In this document: one piece after another, positions 1 to 5,861 of the stretch
Position numbering within the stretch: the stretch's first letter is position 1
Layout: each line of letters opens with the position of its first letter
IMG/VR virus record: IMGVR_UViG_3300037189_018368
Location: 1 to 23,802 of that record
Length of the DNA: 23,802 nt
DNA from: a virus
Reading direction: 5' to 3' (one strand)
Program-made: the position numbers and the translations under genes
Notes under the pieces: model-generated
Seen by the model: the letters and a program-made list of their open reading frames with translations, nothing else
The model's database searches: none
What the model was told of the DNA's origin: nothing

Positions 1-1
1 G

Positions 2-247
2 TTACATCATTGTGAATGGGTAACTGAATGGACTGCAAGTTGGATTGACGAATCGACCGAGTGGCGCATAGGCATACATAATGAAGATGATTTCTTATGT
101 TGGGTATTACCTATTGATATCTTGACATATCTACGTAAGGCATGGAAAAAAGGCGATCGATCGTTTGAAGAAGAGCAGCAGGTTGATCAAGATGTTATTG
201 ACACCATGCTTCAAATAATAGTTTTTGGTGAATTAGTTTACGGTTAA
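2..247 (+). CDS. Hypothetical protein, 5'-truncated at the window edge
   Basis: A reading frame stays open from base 2 to a TAA at 245-247 (81 residues) with no in-frame start that must be used, so the gene begins left of the window. The product is rich in Trp, Asp and Glu at the start (HHCEWVTEW near the edge) and ends in a hydrophobic stretch, MLQIIVFGELVYG. I do not recognise a family. It lies 11 bases before the next gene, whose AAGGAG ribosome site overlaps this stop codon, so the two are probably in one early operon. The frame could be fortuitous, but its length up to a stop placed directly at a ribosome site argues that it is real. Confidence 0.55.
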   Translation, partial: LHHCEWVTEWTASWIDESTEWRIGIHNEDDFLCWVLPIDILTYLRKAWKKGDRSFEEEQQVDQDVIDTMLQIIVFGELVYG

Positions 248-258
248 GGAGTAAGGTA

Positions 259-756
259 ATGCCTAATTGGTGTATGAATGAGTTAACGATTACCGGCCCA
301 GCAGACAAAGTGTCTGCTTGGGCTGAGTTACACACTACAAAGTATGAGACAAGCACATCAGTACTGGACTTCAACAAGTCTGTGCCAGAACCATTAGATG
401 CAAATGGTAACGGCAATGTTGAGTGGCAGTACAACAACTGGGGTACTAAATGGGGAGCCTGTGATACATGCTACCTAGACTTTAAAGAAGGTCATATTAC
501 TATAGCTTTTGATACTGCTTGGGGTCCAGCAGATACATGGATTCACACTATGTCTGATATGTTTCCAGACCTTGAGTTCACATGTCGCTATGCTGAACCC
601 GGTATGTGTTTTGCTGGCAATATATACGCTGGACCTAAAGGTTGGGAACATGTACAACGCAGCGGTAATGAGTTAGAGGATGATGACTATCACCTCATGG
701 GTACTGAAATTTGCGATGAGTGCAAAAACTGGGAGCCAAACTGCACGTGTGAGTAA
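259..756 (+). CDS. DUF1281/Api92-like (YubB ferredoxin-fold) protein with C-terminal Cys cluster
   Basis: The N-terminus MPNWCMNELTITG is the hallmark start of the DUF1281/YubB/Api92-like family, small proteins with a ferredoxin-like fold found on phages and plasmids. Their molecular role is unknown as far as I know. The family core (aromatic-rich, with NWGTKW near residue 60 and AWGPADTW near residue 93) is followed by an acidic tail ending in four cysteines at about 152, 155, 162 and 164 (CxxC-x6-CxC), which could bind a metal. There are nine cysteines in 165 residues. The ATG at 259 has AAGGAG seven bases upstream. It sits at the front of the visible early gene block. Family assignment is from motif memory; function is not inferred. 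Confidence 0.75.
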   Translation: MPNWCMNELTITGPADKVSAWAELHTTKYETSTSVLDFNKSVPEPLDANGNGNVEWQYNNWGTKWGACDTCYLDFKEGHITIAFDTAWGPADTWIHTMSDMFPDLEFTCRYAEPGMCFAGNIYAGPKGWEHVQRSGNELEDDDYHLMGTEICDECKNWEPNCTCE

Positions 757-795
757 GGTATACTCATGTATTACTTTAATAATTGAAAGGTTTTT

Positions 796-1194
796 ATGTT
801 ACAAGATTTAATTAATTTGCTGGATGCAATGAAGGCTAATAGCGATTATCGAGATGGATGGGATAAGTTAGAGCCGTTAATCGGATTAAATGGTGTAGTT
901 TCATTATCGTGGCCACAATGGCGCCTCAAGATAGTTACGTTTCGCATGCCAAAGGAATGGGATGGTAGTACAACACAAGCAGAAGATATTAAGACTATCG
1001 ACAACTTGTTTTGGCATAACGACCAGCTAATTTGGCTGACGGATAAAAACAAAAATGACATTAGTGAATCTAACTTACAACGTGCAACAGTTGCTGAAAT
1101 AATTGATGAGTTTTTATCTGGTAAATGGACTCCGCCATGGAAATGTGGATATTGCGTTAGTAGACACAAGGGTTCTATACATCCTAAGTACTAA
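796..1194 (+). CDS. Hypothetical early protein, 132 aa
   Basis: The start ATG at 796 follows GAAAGG with normal spacing, and the TAA stop shares its last base with the next start (TAATG), so translation is probably coupled. The product starts with a helical segment (LQDLINLLDAMKAN), has a Trp-rich centre (SLSWPQWRLKIV, LFWHNDQLIWL) and ends with a CxxC pair followed by basic residues (CGYCVSRHKG), which might be a small metal site. I do not recognise a family. Its position between a DUF1281-like gene and a nuclease gene suggests an accessory early function such as host takeover, but nothing in the sequence shows this directly. Confidence 0.7.
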   Translation: MLQDLINLLDAMKANSDYRDGWDKLEPLIGLNGVVSLSWPQWRLKIVTFRMPKEWDGSTTQAEDIKTIDNLFWHNDQLIWLTDKNKNDISESNLQRATVAEIIDEFLSGKWTPPWKCGYCVSRHKGSIHPKY

Positions 1195-1751
1195 TGCCTA
1201 CTAGGAATAGAAACAACTATCACCCAGTCTGTTACGTTGTGACTAGTAATAGTTACAGCGTAACAGTAACTAATCAGTTTGTTGCTAAAATTATTTATCA
1301 ACTCTGGATTCAGAGAAACTTAGACAAAAACATGAACGCTACAGTTGTTGTCTATGCTTTGATGTCTCCAAATAGTTGGTCTACTTGGAGCAAGAAACAC
1401 ATCGTAGGATTAATGAACGGCACGTGGAAGAAACGCACGTTATGCAAAGCACAGATTAAAGAGGGTGAATGCAAACACATTCTAAATAACAGTGCAATGA
1501 AAGTAACAGGCGATCACTATGAAGACTATGCTGCCTTTACATACAGAAACATGAATGAGAGCGTCATGCAATCACTAACTAATACACTTACATATCCTGC
1601 TGTCCTGCAACTTGTTTTGCGTGCGCCTACTGCATTAGCAGCTAAGGTGGCAATGAGAACAGAAGGATACACAAGATGGGAAGACGGCTCAAAAATAGAC
1701 CACATTGATAAAGTGTGGGAGTATTTACATTTTGAGACAAGAAGACTTTGA
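1194..1751 (+). CDS. Hypothetical early protein, 185 aa
   Basis: This frame begins in the TAATG overlap with the preceding stop, so it probably starts by translational coupling; no strong ribosome site is visible. The product is basic, with a polar Asn/Thr-rich N-terminus (MPTRNRNNY), a Trp-rich centre (SPNSWSTWSKKHIVGLMNGTW), two cysteines about ten residues apart (TLCKAQ, GECKH) and a helical C-terminal half. No family is recognised. A later start at an internal Met (KNMNATVV, about residue 47) is possible if the N-terminal region is not conserved. The end overlaps the start of a putative small membrane peptide in another frame. Confidence 0.65.
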   Translation: MPTRNRNNYHPVCYVVTSNSYSVTVTNQFVAKIIYQLWIQRNLDKNMNATVVVYALMSPNSWSTWSKKHIVGLMNGTWKKRTLCKAQIKEGECKHILNNSAMKVTGDHYEDYAAFTYRNMNESVMQSLTNTLTYPAVLQLVLRAPTALAAKVAMRTEGYTRWEDGSKIDHIDKVWEYLHFETRRL

Positions 1752-1842
1752 TGATGAAGACAATACAGGGCTAAAAATACTCATCTTCTGGATTGCACTA
1801 ATAATCTATTGCATTGCGCACAGACTGAACTATAACAGGTAA
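1732..1842 (+). CDS. Putative small single-span membrane peptide, 36 aa (TTG start)
   Basis: The 90-base gap between its neighbours holds a frame whose TAA at 1840-1842 overlaps the next ATG (TAATG), the same coupling seen elsewhere in this operon. A TTG at 1732 lies ten bases after GGGAG (about 1717-1721); an alternative TTG at 1705 would add nine residues. The product has an acidic N-terminus (RQEDFDDEDN), one hydrophobic span (ILIFWIALIIYCIA, about residues 16-29) and a basic tail (HRLNYNR). This predicts an N-out/C-in single-pass protein by the positive-inside rule. Its role is unknown; superinfection exclusion or a lysis accessory would be guesses. It is too short for statistics and needs conservation to be believed. 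Confidence 0.4.
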   Translation: MRQEDFDDEDNTGLKILIFWIALIIYCIAHRLNYNR

Positions 1843-2243
1843 TGCGCAGAAATAATCAAGAAGCTGTATTACAGCAGTCAGTAAAAACTTTGCTTACCTC
1901 GTGTGGGTACACAGTCATTGAGATTGGTAAAGCACGAGCAAAAGTTGTGTGCCCAAATTGCAAAACGTGGCATCACTCACGAGGTTGGCAAGGCAATACA
2001 GTAGGTGCTCCTGACTTATATATACACAAGAAAGAATGGGGGCCTATTGCTGTTGGAATAGAGCTAAAGACAAAGACTGGAGGTGTACGCAAAGAACAAC
2101 AGGAACTAGTAAATAGCAATTTAACTGTGATCTGTAGATCAATTGAAGAGGTTGTCACTGCCGTGCGTGCAGTTGACACAAAATTAAATATCGAAAGTAA
2201 GTTGGATAAAGTCAAATGGTTAACGAGTTCGAGTGTCCAGTAG
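1842..2243 (+). CDS. VRR-NUC family (PD-(D/E)XK) nuclease
   Basis: The product matches the VRR-NUC fold, a small restriction-endonuclease-like nuclease found alone in many phages and in the eukaryotic FAN1 nuclease. Visible are an N-terminal helix with Glu (NNQEAVLQQSV), the metal-binding Asp in GAPDLY (D58), the E-x-K pair in GIELKTKTG (E74, K76), and a following helix with Gln (RKEQQELV). This spacing fits the family's core. Between helix and active site there is an unusual CPNC (37-40) followed by two histidines (H44, H45), which could form a small zinc knuckle. It likely acts on DNA junctions or flaps in phage replication and recombination, consistent with the annealing protein encoded two genes downstream. 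The start is coupled to the upstream stop. Confidence 0.8.
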   Translation: MRRNNQEAVLQQSVKTLLTSCGYTVIEIGKARAKVVCPNCKTWHHSRGWQGNTVGAPDLYIHKKEWGPIAVGIELKTKTGGVRKEQQELVNSNLTVICRSIEEVVTAVRAVDTKLNIESKLDKVKWLTSSSVQ

Positions 2244-2872
2244 CATACGACGATCATGATGCATGGATTGACAGTAAGACTATACATACTCTGTATATAT
2301 TGGTACGCATAGACGATGAAGAACAATACGTAACACTACGTAAGAATGGTTGGGAGTTTGTAGTTGCATTCACAGTGAAAGAGGCAGCAGATAATTATCG
2401 GGAATCACTAGGGCATAAAGAAGACGTACACGTAGTCAGTGTCAATACTACATACCTTACATTTACAGCACGAGCCGTCATGATTGATGGCAAACCAATG
2501 CTAATAGCTGGAAATTCTGCTGGTGAGAATACATTAAGTACATATGCTCCAACACCAACACTGTATGGTGGCATATCGACTATATGGCATTACGCTCAAG
2601 TAAATGGAGAAGATTACCGCACACCAGATGGTGCGCTGATCATACACATATCAGCATCCACGCTGTTAGCCAGACTGTATTCGTTGTTCCCTGCATTTAG
2701 TTCACACCTAGAGAATGGCAATGTAGAAGTCAAATGCATTATGTTTAAAGACTTAATCCAGAGGGAAGAATATGTATTTGCAGATGATGACATTTACAAC
2801 CTTAGAGTTGCATTAACAAAAAGCAAAGCTGTTAGACATATGACGCAAGAAGAAGGAGAAGATGATGTTTAA
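2216..2872 (+). CDS. Hypothetical early protein, 218 aa
   Basis: The frame overlaps the end of the nuclease gene by 28 bases and ends 11 bases into the next gene, so it sits tightly within the operon. The product is acidic. It has a beta-rich start (HTLYILVRIDDEEQYVTL) and a central segment alternating hydrophobic and polar residues (TYLTFTARAVMIDGKPML). A helical region (STLLARLYSLFPAF) follows, and the tail is strongly acidic (MTQEEGEDDV). I do not recognise a family. The ribosome site is weak, and the next internal Met in frame is about 90 residues in, so the early start is the sensible choice. Confidence 0.7.
   Translation: MVNEFECPVAYDDHDAWIDSKTIHTLYILVRIDDEEQYVTLRKNGWEFVVAFTVKEAADNYRESLGHKEDVHVVSVNTTYLTFTARAVMIDGKPMLIAGNSAGENTLSTYAPTPTLYGGISTIWHYAQVNGEDYRTPDGALIIHISASTLLARLYSLFPAFSSHLENGNVEVKCIMFKDLIQREEYVFADDDIYNLRVALTKSKAVRHMTQEEGEDDV
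2853..2858 (+). promoter_or_regulatory. Ribosome binding site choosing between two ATGs
   Basis: The sequence AAGGAG lies three bases before the ATG at 2862 and six before the ATG at 2865. Normal spacing of five to nine bases favours 2865, which would drop one Met. It lies inside the coding sequence of the preceding gene. Confidence 0.6.
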
Positions 2873-3449
2873 TCCACGTGACCATTTTTTAAACCTAAAG
2901 GGCAAGCAATACTTGCCAGTGGCAGCTCGTATAGCATGGTTTAGAGAAGACCATCCAGACTGGAGCATTGTAACAAAGTCAGTACCGGAATTATCCGGTG
3001 CTGACTACTGCACGTTTCACGCACAAGTGTGCGATCGCAATCACATAGTAATTGCAACAGCACATAAGACGGAACATGAAAAACACTTTGCTGATTACAG
3101 AGAGAAAGCAGAGACTGGTGCTATTGGTCGTGCGCTTGCACTGTGTGGCTACGGTACGTTGTTTGCTCAAGAACTAGAAGAGCCTGTAGTAAACGGTACT
3201 GAGATGCGCATTGTTGATGCACCACAACCAGTCAAAACTACAGTATTAACTCCCGGAAAGCAGTTTGCCTTTGAGTGCAAGCGAATATGGGGAGCGGACA
3301 TTACGCCATCAGATATGAAGCGTGTCTTTGCTAGATTGGCTGGACACACAGACACAAGTGATCACAACCTGCGTTTAGTTATAGAAGTACTGATGGGATT
3401 CAATACACCGGAAGAAGCAGAGTCGGTGTTCTTGGCAGAGGAGGAATAA
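2862..3449 (+). CDS. DdrA/Rad52-like single-strand annealing protein
   Basis: The N-terminal half reads like the Rad52/DdrA superfamily as found in phages and Firmicutes. A YLPVAARIAWFREDHPDW block (about residues 17-34) leads into a beta-rich central part (TFHAQV...IVIATAH), and then the EKAETGAIGRALALCGYGT block (81-99), where the AETxAIGRAL helix is the most typical feature. Such proteins bind and anneal single-stranded DNA for recombination. The C-terminal third is a separate helical region (PGKQFAFECKRIWG...EVLMGFNTPEEAES), perhaps for partner binding. It is followed one base later by the Gp157-like gene, a common recombination pairing. Two adjacent ATGs exist (2862, 2865); the AAGGAG site fits the second better. 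Family call is from motif memory. Confidence 0.72.
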   Translation: MMFNPRDHFLNLKGKQYLPVAARIAWFREDHPDWSIVTKSVPELSGADYCTFHAQVCDRNHIVIATAHKTEHEKHFADYREKAETGAIGRALALCGYGTLFAQELEEPVVNGTEMRIVDAPQPVKTTVLTPGKQFAFECKRIWGADITPSDMKRVFARLAGHTDTSDHNLRLVIEVLMGFNTPEEAESVFLAEEE

Positions 3450-3450
3450 A

Positions 3451-4014
3451 ATGGATAGAAGTAAGTTTGACATTATTGGCGATAGTTACTACGAGATTGA
3501 GACCGGCGAATATGCCGGTCCAGTTGATGGCTGGCTTGGTGAGGAACTGGCATCAGAGGATGATGTTCTTTTAGCTTTACAGCGTTTACTAAAATACGAA
3601 ACTGAGCTTAAAGCCGAACAACTTGCTATGCAGTCTGTAGTTGACCGATGCAAACAGCTCGTCAAAGAAAAGGAACGCAAGGTTGAATGGCTCAAGAGCC
3701 GCTACGGCGATCAGATTGCAGACTTTGCAGAGAAACAACTTACAGGCAAAGCAAAGACATGGAAATGCCCGTGGGGTCAAGTATCTTTTCGCACAGTTCC
3801 TGCATCGTTCACTATTATGGATGAACAGAAAGCAGCTGAGGTTATTCCACTGTCATGTGACGCAGTTGTGCAACAATATAAAGTGTATAAAAGCAGGATC
3901 CCAAAAGAGGTTCAACTTACCCTTGTTGAACAATATCCAGATGTGTTCTGTATTTCCAATCCAACGGAAAATGTCACTATCAAGGCATTGACAGCAGCAG
4001 ACACAGAGGAGTAA
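3451..4014 (+). CDS. Siphovirus Gp157/Gam-like coiled-coil protein
   Basis: The layout matches Gp157-type proteins and the related Gam host-nuclease inhibitors. A long charged coiled coil (about 37-96, LLALQRLLKYETELKAEQ through the KEKERKVEWLK helix) is followed by a compact beta-rich tail starting at TWKCPWGQVSFRTVPASF and containing KVYKSRIPKEVQ. Gp157 was linked in older work to phage resistance; these genes usually sit beside single-strand annealing or exonuclease genes, as here. A likely role is binding DNA ends or shielding them from host nucleases, but that rests on family and context. The ATG follows a GAGGAGG site inside the preceding gene's end. It is the last gene before two tandem stem-loops. 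Confidence 0.7.
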   Translation: MDRSKFDIIGDSYYEIETGEYAGPVDGWLGEELASEDDVLLALQRLLKYETELKAEQLAMQSVVDRCKQLVKEKERKVEWLKSRYGDQIADFAEKQLTGKAKTWKCPWGQVSFRTVPASFTIMDEQKAAEVIPLSCDAVVQQYKVYKSRIPKEVQLTLVEQYPDVFCISNPTENVTIKALTAADTEE

Positions 4015-4021
4015 GATTGCT

Positions 4022-4050
4022 GTGCCCTGTACCAATATTCAACAGGGTAC
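4022..4050 (+). other. Stem-loop 1 of a tandem pair (9-bp stem)
   Basis: GTGCCCTGT (4022-4030) pairs with ACAGGGTAC (4042-4050) through nine positions including one G-T wobble, leaving an 11-base loop. It begins right after the stop of the Gp157-like gene. There is no T-run after it, so it is not a classical terminator by itself; mRNA stabilisation, processing, or a protein-binding site are alternatives. Confidence 0.55.
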
Positions 4051-4063
4051 AACTACCAAATGA

Positions 4064-4094
4064 GGGCCACGGACATCAACACCGTGGTCCTTTT
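4064..4094 (+). terminator. Stem-loop 2 followed by TTTT, likely intrinsic terminator or attenuator
   Basis: GGGCCACGG (4064-4072) pairs with CCGTGGTCC (4082-4090) over nine positions with one G-T wobble and a nine-base loop, directly followed by TTTT. This fits a rho-independent terminator for rightward transcripts, though the T-run is short. Only 20 bases separate it from the next start codon, leaving little room for a new promoter, so partial termination (attenuation between the recombination and replication genes) is the more natural reading. Confidence 0.6.
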
Positions 4095-4114
4095 GTATCC
4101 ATAAAGGAAAGAGA

Positions 4115-4717
4115 ATGAGTGACGAATTAGTTTATATTGGTAGTATTCCTGACGCAGTAAGCGTTACTGATGTAGGATTACAGTTCAATCATGATATTGA
4201 ATATGATCAGTGGCTTAGGCTTATGGCCACACTGCAGCAACTCACTACAGCATTTCAGTTTGCGATTGGCGATGCATTAAACTATGGGCAAAAACGTTAT
4301 GGCGAAAAATACGCACAAGCGATGGACGCGACTGGGTGTGCTTATCAAAGCCTTGCTAACTGGAGCTGGGTGGCTTCTCATGTGCCTATTACTAACCGTG
4401 TGGCTGGTCTTAGTTGGACTCATCATAGGCTTATTGCCCATATCGGTACCGAGCAACAAAAACAACTATTAGAATCAGCAAAAGCAAGAAATGTATCAGT
4501 AACTGAGTTTGAGAGAGAACTTAAAGGTGAGCCAGAAGAAGAGAAGAAGCCACTAAAACAGATAACCATACCAGAGGGCTGGACTGTCGATGATGCTAAT
4601 AAGGCACTTGAAATAGTCAGTTCTTACAAGCAAGGACTTGAGAGACTAAGTGCAGCATTAGATGCTGACGATGAGCCAGTACAGAGATACTGTGCTGAAT
4701 GTCCATATAACAACTAA
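4115..4717 (+). CDS. Helix-turn-helix DNA-binding protein (phage replication-region type)
   Basis: The central part, about residues 58-137, resembles a helical DNA-binding region seen in phage and ParB/KorB-related proteins. A YGEKYAQAMDATGCAYQSLANW helix pair leads to WVASHVP, then the LSWTHHRLIAHI block, then the SAKARNVSVTEFERELKG helix. This 'S-x-x-HH...A...W-S-V...L' pattern usually marks a sequence-specific binding protein. The tail (about 153-200) adds a helix (TVDDANKALEIVSSYKQGL) and ends in CAECPYNN, a CxxC that may bind metal. It has a good AAAGGAAAGA ribosome site after the tandem stem-loops and precedes the initiator by nine bases, so it could be a replication accessory or early regulator. 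Function beyond DNA binding is not shown. Confidence 0.6.
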   Translation: MSDELVYIGSIPDAVSVTDVGLQFNHDIEYDQWLRLMATLQQLTTAFQFAIGDALNYGQKRYGEKYAQAMDATGCAYQSLANWSWVASHVPITNRVAGLSWTHHRLIAHIGTEQQKQLLESAKARNVSVTEFERELKGEPEEEKKPLKQITIPEGWTVDDANKALEIVSSYKQGLERLSAALDADDEPVQRYCAECPYNN

Positions 4718-4726
4718 GGGTAAAGC

Positions 4727-5440
4727 ATGATTACCGTATTTAACGGCAAGTCGTTTGGCTTGTCTGGTGCGTCATCGTCTGGCTTTGTACAGATAGATAG
4801 ACTACTTGTAAATCACATAGCAAGTTTCACACCATCTGGCTTTTCAACATTCATGGCATTAGTTATGCATGTAGATAATGAAGGCTATTGTTGGCCGAGT
4901 ATAAAGCGCTTGTGTGAGTGTACTGGTTTATCTGAGACAACAGTTAAAAGTGCATTGCATCATCTCACAACAATGAAGATTAATGACTGTAGATTGCTTG
5001 AGATAAATGCTAGGACTTCTCCCAACGGGAGAACAACAAGCAATGGGTATAAGTTATTCCCTGATTCGATGCAACACAGTGACGATGTTAAGGTCACATC
5101 AGTAAAGCAAGAGAAGAAGGAACTTGCAAAAGAAGATGATCCAGCATACGGATTGTATTCAGCTTTTAAGCAAATAAGGTGGGGTATTGCGTTTGATAGT
5201 CCAATTACTGATAGGGAATGGAAAGATGTACGACTTACAATCTGGCAAATGCACAAAGCCGGTGTGACATGTGAGGATGTACAAATACGCACAAACGTAT
5301 TGTTAGGCAAGTGGACAAACAAAGAGATGGTCACTGTGCGTTCCTTGTGGAAGCATTGGGAAACACATGCAGCACCAACATATGGCAAGCCAAAGGATGG
5401 CGTAAGAATAGAGGATTGGTTCAATGACAACAACGGATAA
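4727..5440 (+). CDS. Replication initiator-like winged-helix protein
   Basis: The N-terminal domain is a clear winged helix-turn-helix of the phage replication-protein type: GYCWPSIKRLCECTGLSETTV (about 53-73) gives the two helices, HHLTTM the third, and LLEINARTSPNGRTTSNGYKL the beta wing with the familiar 'R-x-T-S-N-x-Y' end. A charged linker (KQEKKELAKEDD) leads to a helical C-terminal domain (ITDREWKDVRLTIWQM...LWKHWETHAAP), a plausible contact for the helicase or its loader. In lambda-type systems such a protein binds the origin, which often lies in its own gene. The next gene begins 17 bases before this one ends, and the helicase follows, making an initiator-loader-helicase cassette. 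It is lambda O-like in layout, not demonstrably homologous. Confidence 0.72.
   Translation: MITVFNGKSFGLSGASSSGFVQIDRLLVNHIASFTPSGFSTFMALVMHVDNEGYCWPSIKRLCECTGLSETTVKSALHHLTTMKINDCRLLEINARTSPNGRTTSNGYKLFPDSMQHSDDVKVTSVKQEKKELAKEDDPAYGLYSAFKQIRWGIAFDSPITDREWKDVRLTIWQMHKAGVTCEDVQIRTNVLLGKWTNKEMVTVRSLWKHWETHAAPTYGKPKDGVRIEDWFNDNNG
5017..5033. repeat. Perfect 7-bp inverted repeat with 3-base spacer inside the initiator gene
   Basis: TTCTCCC (5017-5023) and GGGAGAA (5027-5033) are exact reverse complements around AAC. They lie in the codons for the beta wing of the initiator. It may be an origin or operator half-site pair, or chance; no iteron array was seen around it. Confidence 0.3.
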
Positions 5441-5861
5441 ATTACTTGCGATTCTTTCTCAGCTTCCTAGTTCGATTCCATGGAGTGAGACTAGTGAGAC
5501 TGTATATAGAGTAGCTATTAACGGACTGAAAGATGAAGACATCAAGGGTGGCGCACAACGCATTCTTACACGGTGTAAGTTTCGTCCAACTCCATCAGAG
5601 GTGTTAAATTACGTTGCCATAGACAAGTACGGTGATGCTCAACCGCACATGGTTACACACGATATCAGTGAAGGGATTAGGAAAGGTACTGATCCCAACA
5701 ACTTACATCCAACAGTAGTACTGGTACTCAAAAAGACTGGTGGATATAAAGCATGGAGGGTTGAGCCACCACTTAAGGGGCAACAACTTCAAGATGTCAT
5801 CAATGAAGTACATATTGTTAGACTGATGGAATACATAAATGAACAAAGAACCAAATCTTAG
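5424..5861 (+). CDS. Putative helicase loader / replisome assembly protein
   Basis: A 145-residue protein between the initiator and the DnaB-like helicase, overlapping both genes (17 and 23 bases). The N-terminal 65 residues form a small helical domain ending in CKFRPTPSEVLNYV. This 'F-x-P-x-P-x-E' turn after three helices is characteristic of phage helicase-loader or G39P-like proteins and of primosome helper proteins. The C-terminal half (HPTVVLVLKKTGGYKAWRVEP and a final helix QDVINEVHIVRLMEYINEQ) could contact the helicase. Size and gene order are as in SPP1 and P22-type replication modules. The loader role is inferred mainly from position; no ATPase (Walker) motif is present, so it is not a DnaC/DnaI-type AAA+ loader. 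Confidence 0.6.
   Translation: MTTTDKLLAILSQLPSSIPWSETSETVYRVAINGLKDEDIKGGAQRILTRCKFRPTPSEVLNYVAIDKYGDAQPHMVTHDISEGIRKGTDPNNLHPTVVLVLKKTGGYKAWRVEPPLKGQQLQDVINEVHIVRLMEYINEQRTKS

Noticed and set aside
750-766. TGAGTA/TACTCA inverted repeat and TATACT as a promoter between the first early genes
   Set aside because: Only six-base arms with a five-base spacer, and no acceptable -35 box 16-18 bases upstream of TATACT.
3641-3991. 116-residue frame overlapping the Gp157-like gene
   Set aside because: It has no ribosome site or recognisable features and lies wholly within a gene with clear family motifs; treated as a shadow frame.
4017-4041. TTGCTG and TATTCA as a promoter before the helix-turn-helix gene
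   Set aside because: Spacing is 13 bases, too short for a sigma70-type promoter, and the bases are part of the first stem-loop.
4960-5433. 157-residue frame on the opposite strand across the initiator gene
   Set aside because: Ser/Cys/Leu-rich composition typical of antisense reading of a coding region; the winged helix on the other strand is convincing.
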